DNA of 64,000 bases from the NCBI RefSeq assembly GCF_905475395.1, contig NC_058339.1, positions 53,267,172 through 53,331,171 of the forward strand, in the 5' to 3' direction. Shown here one piece after another: positions 1 through 11,378 of the stretch (its first letter is position 1; each line of letters starts with the position of its first letter). Position numbers and translations under genes: made by a program. The DNA is from Chrysoperla carnea (lineage: Eukaryota > Arthropoda > Insecta > Neuroptera > Chrysopidae). The notes beneath the pieces are model-generated. The model was not told the origin of the DNA and ran no database searches. It was given only the letters and a program-made list of their open reading frames with translations.

Positions 1-197
1 ACAAAAATAGGAAAATCCCAAACAGTTTGTACCAACTTGATGCTTGCATATATTTATTGTTTTTGTTGTTTGTCTTGATGTCTGACCGTATAACGAGAAA
101 TTTCAATATTTCAAAGAATATCAATAGCTCTTAAAAAAACTGTTAGAATCGAATTTATCATAAGAAACATTGATATAAAAATGCGAGAACCTCTCAG

Positions 198-3100
198 CAG
201 AAGCTTTTTGAATACAAACTTGATCTGGGAATTGAGACAGACACAAAATTTCATCATAATCCATCAAGTAGGTTTTAGGTTTGGCCCTCTAAAATGTGCA
301 CATAAAAAATTTACAATGATTGATGCCAAATTTTTTGTTACAGTAAATTCTATGATGAAAACTGAAGAAAAATATCCACTATTACTTGTCTATTTAGAAG
401 ATGATAAAAATAGTAAACGATCAGAACGAATTGCAGCTGGTGCAACGGCAGTCATTACAAAGTGGCCAAGTAAGTTTTTTATTATTTTATTAAACAAAAA
501 TAACAATTTTAAATTAGTCATAATTGTAATGTCTACTATATACGTATTTTCATGAAAACTTCAACAGGTGCGTGTTAAAACCTTGATATATGAAAATAAC
601 GTGATCATGAATAGTATTGTATGACTCGTACGGAAAATGCATATATTTATATAGCGTCCTCCAAAAAATGTGACATAATTTTTCCATAGATAAGATATTT
701 CTTAAGAACTTTATGGCCTTAAATGCTTATTAAGATTTTCAACTATAGAGCAAACATATATAGGGGATTTTCGATTTTTCAGATATAGGACCAAATTTTT
801 ATAATCAACGTTTAGGCTATAAAAATCTGTACAAATCACGATCCACACCAAGTTAAGTGTGCCCTTTTGTTTATGATTTTAAAGAACATAAATGGGATAT
901 AAATTATCAATGCGTCGTAAGACTCAATTTTGATTTTGATTTTTATTTTCTGATTCTCTGAATTCTCTCTTTTTTGGCAACTTACCACTTTTTTTAGCTA
1001 ACGGGAAAAAATCGCTATTAGCAAATTGCCAGTCCTGTTCTTGCTGCCTTTAAAGATTTCAGCAAGTCCCTTGAACAAATTGTTTAAAAAAGTAAAATTT
1101 TTGAATATAATTTTCTTTAAAGGAAATATACCGAAAATGCAATAGTCAAGCAAAACAACGTTTTACTGATGTTGCTGTAAAAGATAAAAATTATGCCCTT
1201 AAAAAATTATTAAAAATCATCAAAATTTTAATAAAATTGTTTTCCCGTAAGATCACAAATTAGGCCAAAAATTAAGTTCCACTTACCAAAAAAAAAAACT
1301 ACAAAAAATAGCGAAAAAAGAAAGAGTTGAAAATTTTTAGTTTGCTTCAAATAGTGAGTCTATTGATTCTAATTTCAGATTTAACCAATCCGGTAATATT
1401 AAGGTGGTCAAAGGGTCCATTTTCGGGGTGAAATTTTGAAGCACGTATATTCCAAAAGCGAAAAGAAATCCTGAAAATAAAGAAGGCCATTTTAAACAAA
1501 AATTTTTTTTAAATTTATCTTTTTATAAAATAATAGCACTGATATCCAACACTGTCTATACAGTGTGAGTCGTGAGGAATGTACCGAACTCCAAGAGTAT
1601 CTTCTACACATGAAAATAATGTTTAAAAAAAATCCAAATAATGTACCTAAATAATATTTTTTTATAAATTCGATACGCAAAGAACCCATCAAGCAGAGAT
1701 GCTACGAAAACCGTCACAGATTCGTTGAAATAACCTGTACTGCACAAAATTTCCTTTAATAAAAAGTACAAGAGGTGGAATTAAAAATCTTAACTCCTCC
1801 CACCGAAAAAGAAATCAAAATCGCATAACAACATTTGAGTTTTTTTACATTGTTTTACACGTGAAGAAGACACTCCTGGAGTTCTCAATCCTCACAACTC
1901 CTGGCATTCCTCACAACTCAATCTGTATTTCAACAATTAACTCAATCAATAAATTATTTTCATTGTTTTTAAATACCATTAGTACTCGGTTTGTATGTAA
2001 GATAGTACCTACCTAAGAAATGCTTATTGGAAAATAATTACCTCGCATCTCCACCGCATTTTGCCGGGAGTTGTTTGTAAATTTAACTTGTATTCAGATC
2101 AGTGATACACAAACTGAATCAGACAAAAACGAGCTAGGATGCAATCTAGATTGAGCAATACCTTTTCCCCATTGTCTGATTTCTTCGATATTATTGTTTA
2201 GTGACTGGATCGGTAGTTACGGTAACACAAGTTTCTTCTCATATTTCCGTGACTATAAACCTAACGTAAAAAAGACTTTGGTGTTGCAGTGTAACCAATA
2301 TATGGATTCATAAAGATAATATTTGAACAATCACAGCCTTTCTAAATATCGTGATACAATACGTCTTGTAATACTGTCCCTGTGGAGTAATTAATTATAC
2401 TATAGTAATACATGAATAGCTATATAAACTTGAGTATTTTCACAATTTCATCAAATTTTCCACCCTTAACGGTCAACATTCACAATATATTACTACAATA
2501 AAACATGACCATGAAACGAGAAAATGATTTTCAAAACAATTATATAACCTTCATTTTTATGTTTCAGATGATATAACAGCATCATGTTGGTTGGGTCTAC
2601 TGTTAGTTACTTTTACAATATTTCTATTCTTTTTAATGGCATTATCATTAAATATTGAGCAACATCAACAAATATTGTCATCCCACATCATAATTGCAAA
2701 ACTCAATGATCATGATAATTTACGATGTTTAAAAACAATCGATGATGAAATATCAATCAGTGATAGGAATATTTATATAACGCACACATCAAATAAATGG
2801 ACAGTTCGCGAGCATAACACGTTAATTTCATTATTAAGCCATTATCACGATTTAAATGTAACGTTAATTGTTTTAAAAAACTGCAATCCTTTATCAAACT
2901 CGACAAAAAATATTGAAAATAAATTAACTCATTTATATAAAGAATATCCTAACTTGAGAATTAAATATTACAACTGTTTGGATTATTTCAATAAAACTCC
3001 ATTATCGAAATGTTGGCAAAATTTCAGTGAGCCATTAATAAATTTTGTAACGCGAGTCTTAAATTTATTTGAATATTCTGGTATGAGTTTTAATTTAAAA

Positions 3101-3484
3101 ACAAAATTAAATAATATTACCGATATCAAATCTTCGAAATTAATAAAACGTAACACGAGTAATAATGAAAGATCACGACGGTATATTATTGATAGAAATG
3201 GTGTAAATAAAACAAGTGATCATAAAAATATTATATTTCCAAATATTAAAATGATACCAATGGATGCGGTAACACTAGACTTGGATGGTAGTTTTATGGC
3301 AACACGAACAATATGCCATTCATTTTTTGAACATATTTTACAACAATTAAAATCACATTGTCATCATAATTTAATTAGTGTCCAAAAATTAATCACGGAT
3401 TCATTGCATGTGTTTTGTAATAAAAGTGTGAGTGATGATAGTGGGGGTAATATAACTAGTATTAAATATTGTGATATTTATTAA
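198..3484 (+). CDS. Type II membrane protein with divergent alpha-1,4-glycosyltransferase-like lumenal domain (5'-partial)
   Basis: Exons 198-267, 344-469 and 2568-3484; the 5' end lies outside the window or in an unseen exon. Introns (268-343, 470-2567) are GT-AG and both phase 1. The first exon reads KLFEYKLDLGIETDTKFHH, in a different frame from the long unspliced ORF there. The last exon has no in-frame Met before a stop at 2525, so it must be spliced from upstream. It opens with a membrane segment (CWLGLLLVTFTIFLFFLMAL) preceded by KRSER, fitting type II topology. The lumenal part has nine N-X-S/T sequons and eight Cys. Blocks resemble the A4GALT family in order: NIYITHTS, YPNLRI, NKTPLSKCW, RVLNLFEYSGMSFNL, GSFMATRTICHSFFEHIL, DSLHVFC. 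The family's DXD position (YLDLD) reads SFNLK here, so catalysis is doubtful; a DLD occurs later at DLDGSFM. Family assignment is my recall, not a search. The N-terminal 65 residues were not recognised. Poly(A) signal candidates AATAAA at 3490 and 3518. Confidence 0.68.
470..2567 (+). other. Large intron with an inverted-repeat relic
   Basis: Phase-1 intron of the glycosyltransferase-like gene. AT-rich, no coding exon recognised. It holds an imperfect inverted repeat: 1567-1612 (GAGTCGTGAGGAATG...) against 1859-1920 on the opposite strand (GAGTTGTGAGGAATG...), the right arm carrying an extra internal repeat of the AACTCC/GTGAGGA block. This looks like a decayed MITE of about 350 bp. Confidence 0.55.
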
Positions 3485-4734
3485 TTAATAATAAAATTTT
3501 TGTTCTTTTTTGTATTAAATAAATTATTTATTTATTTCTAAGTATTTCAGACGATATTTCGTAGACCTTCTTCCAAATCATCTATTTTTTATTTAGGGAA
3601 GGAATTAGATAAAATTATGAGGCGAAAATTTGTTTATAAGACAGTTAAAACCATTAAAAATATGATTCAAGTGTATGAAAAGCATAAAATTATTATTATA
3701 AAAAATATTCATAAAAAGTTAAGTCAGATCAAATAGCTCAAAAAGCGGTAAGGGGCACCTTTAAAAAGCAGTAGATTTGGTAAAAATGTGCGTTAGTCTC
3801 GCATTTTTACTTAAAAATTGTCCAACAATTCACGATTAATTAAAAGAAAATGGTTTTTACAATTTTTCAAAGCTTATCTTGCTTGTTAATGACGAAAAAT
3901 ACTCACATCTAAGGAAAAAACAGATCAATTTAATTTTGTTCAGAATGCAATTTGTATATCATATCTGTAATGAAATTGTCTATAAATAAAAAGAAAGTAA
4001 ATTACTGTTGATATTTTATCACTTAATATATTATTTCTCTAGCCGTCTTTAGCCATGGGTACCGCACTGCGGAATTCCACACGAGTCGAGCTAGTTAGAC
4101 AATACTTTCTAAGAAATAACTTGGTATCGATTCGAAAAATAGCTTTTTTAACTAATAAAAAATTTCAAAAAATATCTAATAAAATAAAGTATTCTTGTTT
4201 TGGAATTTCTACTCCATCTATATAGTTAATTTGACTCAAAAAATACAAAAATCGGACACATTTAACAATTGAACTTAATTACTTAATTCAGTAATTACTC
4301 AAATGTAAAATGAACCCAATTTTCGGTCATGGATCAAAATTATCAAGTATCCTTCTTTTGAAAAAATGGAAATATCTGCTACCAACTTATTAATCCAAAA
4401 ATACAAAAATCGGGTTCATTTTACAATTAATCAAGTATTTCTATAGTAGAAATCGATAGATTAAGAAAAAAGCGGTATGAGCAAAAACTCATAAGCGTTG
4501 CTTCATTTTACCGTGAAAGAGTACTAGAAAACCAATGCACAAACATACTTTCTATTTTATGATATTAACGTAGTTTCCATACTATCTCCCTGACAGTAAA
4601 TTTTCTAGTTATTTTCCTACCATATACCTTGTTCTAATTTTCAGAAAATAGGTAAATATGAAAAAAATTATGTTGTTTAAAAAAATTTATTTAATGTATT
4701 TTTATAACACATAAATTTTAGTAATTAATAACAT
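3485..4734. other. Intergenic, 1.25 kb
   Basis: Space between two convergent genes. 3' UTR and poly(A) signals lie at both ends (AATAAA 3518; TTTATT, i.e. minus-strand AATAAA, at 4686). A short direct repeat, ACAAAAATCGG plus CATTT, recurs near 4243 and 4404. No gene seen. Confidence 0.5.
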
Positions 4735-6790
4735 TTACAAATCACATCTACTAATTTTACTTTTAAAATAACATGACACAATTACCCAATGAATGGGTGT
4801 TAAAATGACAGCCACTAACGTACGACGATCCATACATATACCTGAACAAGCAAGTCGTAAAAAGAATATTACACATTCTAATAATATTATTAAACCTTGC
4901 ATGAACAGCCATGGCATTAAAAACACTGGGTGACCCTACAAAACAAAAGTGAAATAATAAATTGAAATACAGCGGTAGAGATATGGGCCGGTCATAACCC
5001 ATTTCGAGAAAAACATCTCTAACTACACTGACATACGATAACGTTAGGCAATGCCTCATACTTGCAACGCCATTGTGTGCCAAATTTTCAATTTGCCAAA
5101 CTTGAAATTTATGGCAATATACACTATAATTTCTTTTAAATTCCAACACTCTGTATCTAGAAAACGACGCTTTTCCGGCTACAAAGGTATACTCAATGTC
5201 ACAAAAAATGCTCGTTTTAAAACATTCTAAGTGTTACTATTATAACATAACATATAATGAGTACGCTTAGAATGTTTTAACTGTGGCACTTTTTCTGACA
5301 GTGAGTGTAGGTATTTAGACGTTATCTACCATCTGATAAAGTTTTGCTGATATAACTTGCGGATTAAGGAATAATCCAGAAAAAATAGATCGAAAAAATT
5401 TTTATAATAGTGTTCCATTTTTGAACGCAAGCGCTAAATACTTCAAAACCCAACCAACTCTTCTATAGTCGATAAACTCAACCCAATCAATTCGTAATTA
5501 CAACAATATTCCGGATCTATTTTTTCGATCTATTATTTCATTTGATTATATTTATAGCAGCTTTTAGAAAAGAAACTATCGTCCAATTTAACAAAAAGGT
5601 AAATATTAAATACCGTTAATACACCTAATAACAACAAAGTATGATATTCCAAAGTTAAAGTTGATCCCATTAATTTTAGATCACGTTCAGTTGCAGGAGA
5701 TACCACAGCTCCTGATTTTAGTCTTGGGCGTAATGAACTTGGAGGTAATGTAGGACCATCTCTTATGACTCGTATTATATCAAAAATAGAAAAAAACTGA
5801 AATATATCAAGAAATTATTTAAAAATTTAGTAAGACAAAAATAAAAATTTCAAAAAATTATTATTTCATTTTCAGCTCTGAATTCAAAAATATTACCTAG
5901 AAACTTTTGACTTAGATACTCTAGGCTAGCCTCAGGCTACAACCTAGATTACGTAGACAATTGTTTAAATCAGACGCCAGCAACATATACTGAGCGAATC
6001 ACCAAGTGACTCTTTTGATACTTCCAATTTCGAATGCCTATTTGATAACTAAAAAAATAAAGAACGAAAACCTTTTCGTTTGATGAAAATTGCAGCAAAC
6101 AACAAGTGTTAGATAGTTTAGTACCACAAAACTGATATATATCTTACTAGTTGTGAACTACCCGCTTCGCTAGGCAACTTCAATTTCCCACTATATTATA
6201 CATGTATTACACATAAAAACCTTTCTCTTGAATCACTCTATTAGAAAAGCATCAAAATCCGTTACGTAGTTTTAAAGATCTAAGCATACAAAAGGATAAT
6301 ACAGACGGTGGGAAGCGACTTGGCATTGATGATATATTATAGAAATTACAGTTAGGCGATGAAATGATAGTCTCGAAAATAGCGACAAGTTGATATGTAC
6401 GAAGTACAGATAAAAGTGATTACCACAGACCCGTAACGTCTTATTTTCAATCATTTTACTATGTTTTCCTTTTACTAACATTTTAGCTGTCTTTAGCCTA
6501 CAAGGAAAAGGTTATTGACGCCCGGGCGAAAATTCTGAATTTTACAAAAATTATAAGCTAAAAAAACTAATCGTTATAAAGACGTTTATAAGGAAGATTA
6601 CCGGAAGATATTATGCATTATTAATAAAATAGAAAGATATTTACGGAATACTTACAATACCAGCTAATGCTACTACAATAACGTACCAGGCACCAGCAGG
6701 CTTAAAGATTGGTATTCGACAGAAGGCATCATGAGCTTTAAAATGTTTCCTTAACGTTGGTCCAAGTATCGTATGAAAGGGTATTTTCAT
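4735..6790 (-). CDS. Small four-pass membrane protein (unnamed)
   Basis: Three exons read on the minus strand: 6790-6656, 5796-5614 and 4935-4735, giving 172 residues; both introns are phase 0 with GTAAGT/AG and GTATTT/AG. Start is the first ATG of exon 1 (MKIPFHTILGPTLRKHFKAH). Hydrophobic segments: GAWYVIVVALAGIFFSIFDI (about 33-52, split by intron 1), YHTLLLLGVLT running into GHPVFLMPW, MQGLIILLECVIFFL, and TLVAVILTPIHWVIVSCYF, with a short KSKISRCDL tail. This suggests four helices with a charged loop (RPRLKSGAVVSPATERDLK) between helices 1 and 2. I do not recognise the family. Its head-to-head neighbour at 7075 has the same size class and helix layout, so the two may be diverged paralogues. 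Intron 1 and intron 2 carry repeat fragments. Minus-strand AATAAA lies about 45 nt after the stop. Confidence 0.72.
5191..5305. repeat. Hairpin element with 41-nt arms
   Basis: Arms 5191-5231 and 5265-5305 are reverse complements with few mismatches (ends ACTCAATGTCA / ACTCACTGTCAG; shared core AAAACATTCTAAG). It sits in intron 2 (4936-5613) of the minus-strand four-pass gene. Probably a short MITE. Confidence 0.7.
6145..6330 (+). mobile_element. 3' fragment of a dispersed retroposon-like repeat
   Basis: Contains the strings CTACCCGCTTCGCTAGGCAA, AACCTTTCTCTTGAATCACT and ATCCGTTACGTAGTTTTAAA followed by CGGTGGGAAGCGACTT. I recall this combination as a common dispersed arthropod repeat end, probably non-LTR derived. 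A related GCCCGC/CCCGCTCGCTTCACTGGG type start appears near 54670. It lies in intron 1 of the four-pass gene. Family name not certain. Confidence 0.45.
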
Positions 6791-7074
6791 ATTTCATTGA
6801 CACAACATAAACAAATTTCATATCCCCCCAATTTGGTCAACTTATTTATCTTAAGATATCAATCGAATATTTTTAAAAATTTTATCCATGGTTTGACGTA
6901 TTCACACAATTAATTTTAGACAAGTTGATAGCTGGCTGTGATTCAAACAAATATTTATAATACAAAATTTTTGGTAAATATTTACCAAGTGTAGAAGGGG
7001 GGCTTATTTAATCACAATCATTACCGATAATAATTTAAAAAAATTTAAAAATTTCTCTAATAACAAGTGACGGA
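6791..7074. promoter_or_regulatory. Compact bidirectional promoter interval
   Basis: Only 284 bp separate the two divergent start codons (ATG at 6790 on minus, ATG at 7075 on plus). Both 5' UTRs and both core promoters must fit here unless upstream non-coding exons exist. No TATA box is obvious in either direction; the interval is AT-rich with a GGGGGGC run at about 7000. Inference from spacing only. Confidence 0.5.
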
Positions 7075-8244
7075 ATGTCAATAAAAGATATTTTCAAAAA
7101 CTTTTCACTACAGAGAAAATCACAAAAACCACGTTTTTTATATCGTATACCACATATTTCTGAAACATGGAAAACGGATTCATCGTCTGGTTATGAAAAC
7201 AATAATATACCTCTTGTACGAAAGAAAACTAAGCATAAATTAAAGCAATACTGTGATGCACTTATACAAAGAAAGGGAGGCATCCCATTTTATATCGTCA
7301 CATGGTTAATTTGTTCGTATATTTCAATTATGAGCACAGCACGGTTCAAAATTGTCGATAGATTAACAGGTACGTATAAATATAGTCACAAAAAATATGA
7401 AACTTATTCAGGGTGTTCAAACAGTTAACTCTGAAAAAGAAATGGTCTCACATTATTAATACGAAACCAATTGTTTCAACATATTACTCAAATTTCTTTC
7501 ACTAAACTCTCGAATTTCTAATCTCTTTAGGTTTTGCATACCAACTCAATCATTTGGATATGGCAATTATGTTTATAGCAGCACAAATTTTATATGTGGG
7601 GCTAGTAATGACAAAAGGAAAATTAGCTTTACCATGGTTAATTACAATGTTTTGGGCGTTAGTAACAACAGAAGCGCCGAGCATAATTGAAGCATCACAA
7701 AAAATCTTTGCAACTTCATTACTAGGCCAAGCGACATTTGTTGGTTTGACAATAATATTTTGTAAGTAGCATTAAATAATTAAACCATTTGTTTCTTCTC
7801 TTTAAAAGATAAGAATCATTCCTTGCGTTATTTTTAATTCAAAGAGATATTTCGATGTGTCAGAATGGAGTGTTACGAAAATTATTTCCATTCGCGACAT
7901 TTGGTATGTAAAATTTTCGGGTGGCCCGTGAACAACAGTAAACATTTTTTCATTATCGTCAACGTAATTATATTAAGTGTGTTAATAACACAGTTGTTGT
8001 AAATTTGGTAGCCTACAAAAATTTTGAAACCCACTGTGTGCGAATTTCTACTTTTGTAACTCTTTAGATTTTAAATATATAGAATGTAAAGATATCTATC
8101 ATTCATAAAAATTAATATAAAATATTTTTTTTAGTTTTAAAATTATTACTTTGGATTGAAGTAATCATTTTCACAAACAAAACTTTTAATTATTCTATTT
8201 GTTCATTTTCAAACGCCAAAAATCGTAAAAAACATGTGTATTAA
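7075..8244 (+). CDS. Small four-pass membrane protein (unnamed), divergent partner of the 4735-6790 gene
   Basis: Exons 7075-7369, 7531-7761 and 8135-8244 give 211 residues. Both introns are phase 1 with GTACGT/AG and GTAAGT/AG, and the joins restore a smooth protein (RLT-GFAYQLNHLDMA; TIIF-FLKLLLWIEVIIF). A basic hydrophilic N-terminus of about 75 residues (MSIKDIFKNFSLQRKSQKPR) precedes helices IPFYIVTWLICSYISIMS, MAIMFIAAQILYVGLVM, LALPWLITMFWALVTTEA and ATFVGLTIIFFLKLLLWIEV. Tail: NRKKHVY. The third exon is only 35 codons. AATAAA lies at 8253, nine bases after the stop. Family not recognised; helix layout matches the head-to-head neighbour, but intron phases differ (1 versus 0), so any duplication is old. 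The last exon has a decayed tandem copy downstream. Confidence 0.74.
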
Positions 8245-8580
8245 AGTATAGAAATAAAATTAAGTTATTTTAATTATTGCATTTTTCGTCATCGTCAGCG
8301 TAGTAATGGTAGCCGTCTGTATTAATATGTTATGTATTGTCAATTTTGGCAACCCACAAAAATTTTCTCACTTTCCCGCAAAAATGAATTGAGAGCCAGT
8401 TTGCGCGCCATTGTTTGAAAAAAATGGAATATAAGAATAATGTGACTTAGACCCATCTTATTGTTACAAAATTCAGAAATATCATACGTAAAGATTAATA
8501 TTAAATGGTTTTTTATAATTATTACTTTGGAATGAAGTACTGAAGTACTCATTCACAAACAAAACTTGTAATTGCTCTAT
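7950..8580 (+). repeat. Degenerate tandem duplication including the last exon
   Basis: The stretch about 7950-8200 recurs about 380-390 bp downstream at about 8285-8580. Matching blocks: CATTATCGTCAACGTA / GTCATCGTCAGCGTA; GCCTACAAAAATTTT / ACCCACAAAAATTTT; ATTATTACTTTGGATTGAAG / ATTATTACTTTGGAATGAAG; TTCACAAACAAAACTT in both. The second copy lacks the splice-acceptor AG, has a stop in the exon frame, and contains an extra ACTGAAGT, so it is not a usable exon. Confidence 0.72.
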
Positions 8581-9579
8581 GTTTTTTTTTTTTTTTGTTT
8601 AAAAATAAAACTAAGTTGTTGTAAAATGAAAATAAAATTTTGGTGTTTTCAATGCTCCACGTTTTAATTTTTTATTGTGGGATAATTTTCAACTATTTTT
8701 TGGATACCTTTTTAGATTCCCCTGATTTCAATAAAATAAACTTCCCTAAATTCCATATTAATAAAAAAAACTGAATTGTTTTGTCACGAAGAAAGCATGA
8801 ATTAAAAATATTGAACTAAGTTAGAAATGTTGTTTGGAACAGTCCTAAAGATTAATAACAATAATGATTTCCAAATTTTGAACATCCGCGTTAATAAATT
8901 TAAAAATTTATTAGAATCCAAAAAATGAATTTGAAAATAAAATGTATAATAATCGGTTATTCACTTACTACTACAGTTCCAGGAAAATGTATCGATTCTA
9001 GGAATGTTTTGTATTTCTCTAATTTTGTATTTCTATAATTCTAAAAGCTACCGCACGAGTTTTGCTTACTAACTTTAGCAAAAGATGAACAAATCCTAAT
9101 TTAGAAATAAAAACAATACAATTAAAAATTATAAACAGCACTTTTTTATTTTCAAAAACAAAATTTTTTTAGAGAATCAGTAACATTTCAATTCGATACA
9201 AGTAACACAATCAGTTAACACACATATGAAATATAGTACTGACTTAGGAATTATAAATAAAAATTATAATAATTAAATCGGTGAAATAAATTACTTAATT
9301 TAAGAAATAAATTTATGAAAACGAAACAAAATTTTTAACAAGTGCTCAACACTTAAACATTAAAGTACAGATTACCAAAAAGTTATTAATCAGTATACAA
9401 GAACCATTTTAAAGTTTCTTTTTAAAACAATTTACAAAAATAAACAATATTATGAGTAAAATTTATGTTATTGTGAGACGTTTCTACTTACTATCCATAT
9501 ACAAAAATTAGTTAGTACAAAAAGTTTTTTTTTCAGGGGGGAAGTCGTATTTGTTTGTTACTTGTTAAAAAAAACACAA
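8581..9579. other. Intergenic, 1 kb, includes NASP 3' UTR
   Basis: Very AT-rich sequence between the 3' ends of two convergent genes. Probably contains the NASP 3' UTR (several minus-strand AATAAA-like sites, e.g. TTTATT near 9146). A T-tract at 8583-8595. No gene seen. Confidence 0.5.
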
Positions 9580-11378
9580 TTATGGGGTAGGTTTTCGTGG
9601 TGGATGTGGCTTTTTAGGTGGTGTTGCATCAGCGTCGTCATCATCAGAGGGTCGTTTATTACGACGAACCTAAAAAAAATACATAAATTCATGAAAAGTG
9701 GCATTTGAATAGTTATATCTTTATCAGTCAAATGAGCAATAAAATGCCAATAACCATATTTCAAGAATTGATTAATTTCATAATTATAACATCTATTGTC
9801 GTATTATTATTTATAGATTCGAAGCGAGTATAGTTTTTCTAAGATATTTTTAACTCTCTTTAGTCTCTTTGGCTAAATTTCACATAATCGAAAAATAGGA
9901 CATAGGGTGCTATCTCTTAGTACATTAATGAAACCTTTAAACTACACTAAAAGTGACAATAGAAACTTTATAGAAAGTATCGTGTACGTTTTTGTCTACA
10001 TGTCATCACCAAAAACATTAATGGATCATTGTCGCCATTCAGGAAATAAATATCGAAAGAAAATCAATTAAATGTAAATTAAGACAAACTTACTAAATGT
10101 GAAATATCATTTACAACAGTATTCGCTGATTTAGCCGGAGATTTTACAGGAGATGCTGCCTTTTCAACGGCATTTCCATTACTAGAACTAGATTCGCCTG
10201 CTCCTTTAGCGGCACTATCTTTTAATAACTCTAATACTGATTTATGTTGCTCCTCTTTATACGCTAACACATCAGTGATTTTATTTTCAATTTCAGGTAA
10301 CAATTCATTGATTTCTGATATTTCAGTTTCATTCTCTTCAGTCTTTTCTTTCTCAGCGGTTAAAGTTTTAATACGATCTTTCAATAATGTTGCTGCTGCA
10401 TTTAAGTTTGATATCGCTTCATCAAATTGATTTCCCATTGAGTACGCCAATGCAATTTTAAAGTGAATATCTGCTAAACGACGTGTTTTACCTAAAAGTA
10501 AATTGATAGTTACCAAAATGCAAATAGCGAATATAATTAAGTAATTCTACCTTTAATTTCTTCGTGTAATTTTAAACATTCTTTTAAATCTTCAATTGCA
10601 GCCTCAAAATTTTCATTTTCTATTGAAACATCACCTAAATAATATAAAGTTTCTACTAACATATCTTTCCCACTATCACCTTCTGCTAAGAATATTTTAC
10701 GAGCCAATTCGAGAACTTCCCATGCTAATTGTAAATTGTCGACATTATTTTCACCATCTTCACCCTCTAAATCTTCTTTATCTTCGGATTGTTTATTGTT
10801 TTCTTTTTCATCCTAGCAATTAAAAAGTAATTTTATTAATTAAAACTTTATGATTAAAATATCGTTATCAACTTTCAACCACGTAAGCGAAGTTCTTTCT
10901 ACTCACTTTATTTTCTGTAGATTTATCTGAGACTTCTTTTTCATCTTTCTCATCCTTTTTTTCATTTTCTTCCCCTTCAGCTTCATCTTCTTCCTCTTCA
11001 TCTTCTTCTTCGTCTTCACCTTCTTTAATATTATCTAAATCAGCTCCATTTTGTTCCTTGGGAACCATATTTTCAACTACAACGTCTGCTTCATCTCTTG
11101 CGAATCCCAAAAGAGCCTACAAAACAATTGACTTGAGATTCAATCAAAATCTAATAAGCGAGAACTGTATTCAAACTTACCTGGCCATAACAAAAGTAAA
11201 CTTTCCCCAAAACATCATGTACCTCACCATATTTAGGTACAATTTCCTCTAGAGCCTTAGCAAAATGATCAACTGCTGATGCATAATCTTCTCCGTTTAA
11301 ATAATTTTGACCCTCTTCAACAATTGTAGCCACATCAGCCTCGGTCAATACATTGAATACGTTTTGAGCTTCAGCCAT
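9580..11378 (-). CDS. NASP: NASP-type histone chaperone (SHNi-TPR protein), complete
   Basis: Five exons on the minus strand: 11378-11181, 11116-10907, 10812-10551, 10491-10094, 9669-9580; all GT-AG and in phase, 385 residues. NASP/Sim3/Hif1 proteins escort histones H3-H4 (and H1) in the nucleus. Visible features: a first TPR (EEGQNYLNGEDYASAVDHFA, about 20-40); an acidic insert of Glu/Asp at about 98-126, typical of the split TPR2; the SHNi-TPR block LQLAWEVLELARKIF at about 163; TPR with LGDVSIENENFEAAIEDLKE; TPR with IALAYSMGNQFDEAISNLNA; a coiled coil (LLKDRIKTLTAEKEKTEENE...EIENKI); a Ser/Pro-rich linker; DISHLVRR with basic NKRPSDDDD, matching the NASP C-terminus and a likely nuclear signal. 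ATG is preceded by a stop-rich leader. Short for NASP, close to other insect forms as I recall. Divergent from the claudin-like gene, 2.4 kb away. Confidence 0.93.

Noticed and set aside
181-555. Continuous 124-codon ORF as a gene
   Set aside because: Its first third is out of frame with the better protein reading, and a 76-bp GT-AG intron with matching phase explains the region.
4763-5149. 128-codon minus-strand ORF as a separate gene
   Set aside because: It overlaps the last exon of the four-pass gene in another frame and crosses the hairpin-bearing intron; the composition is not protein-like beyond the overlap.
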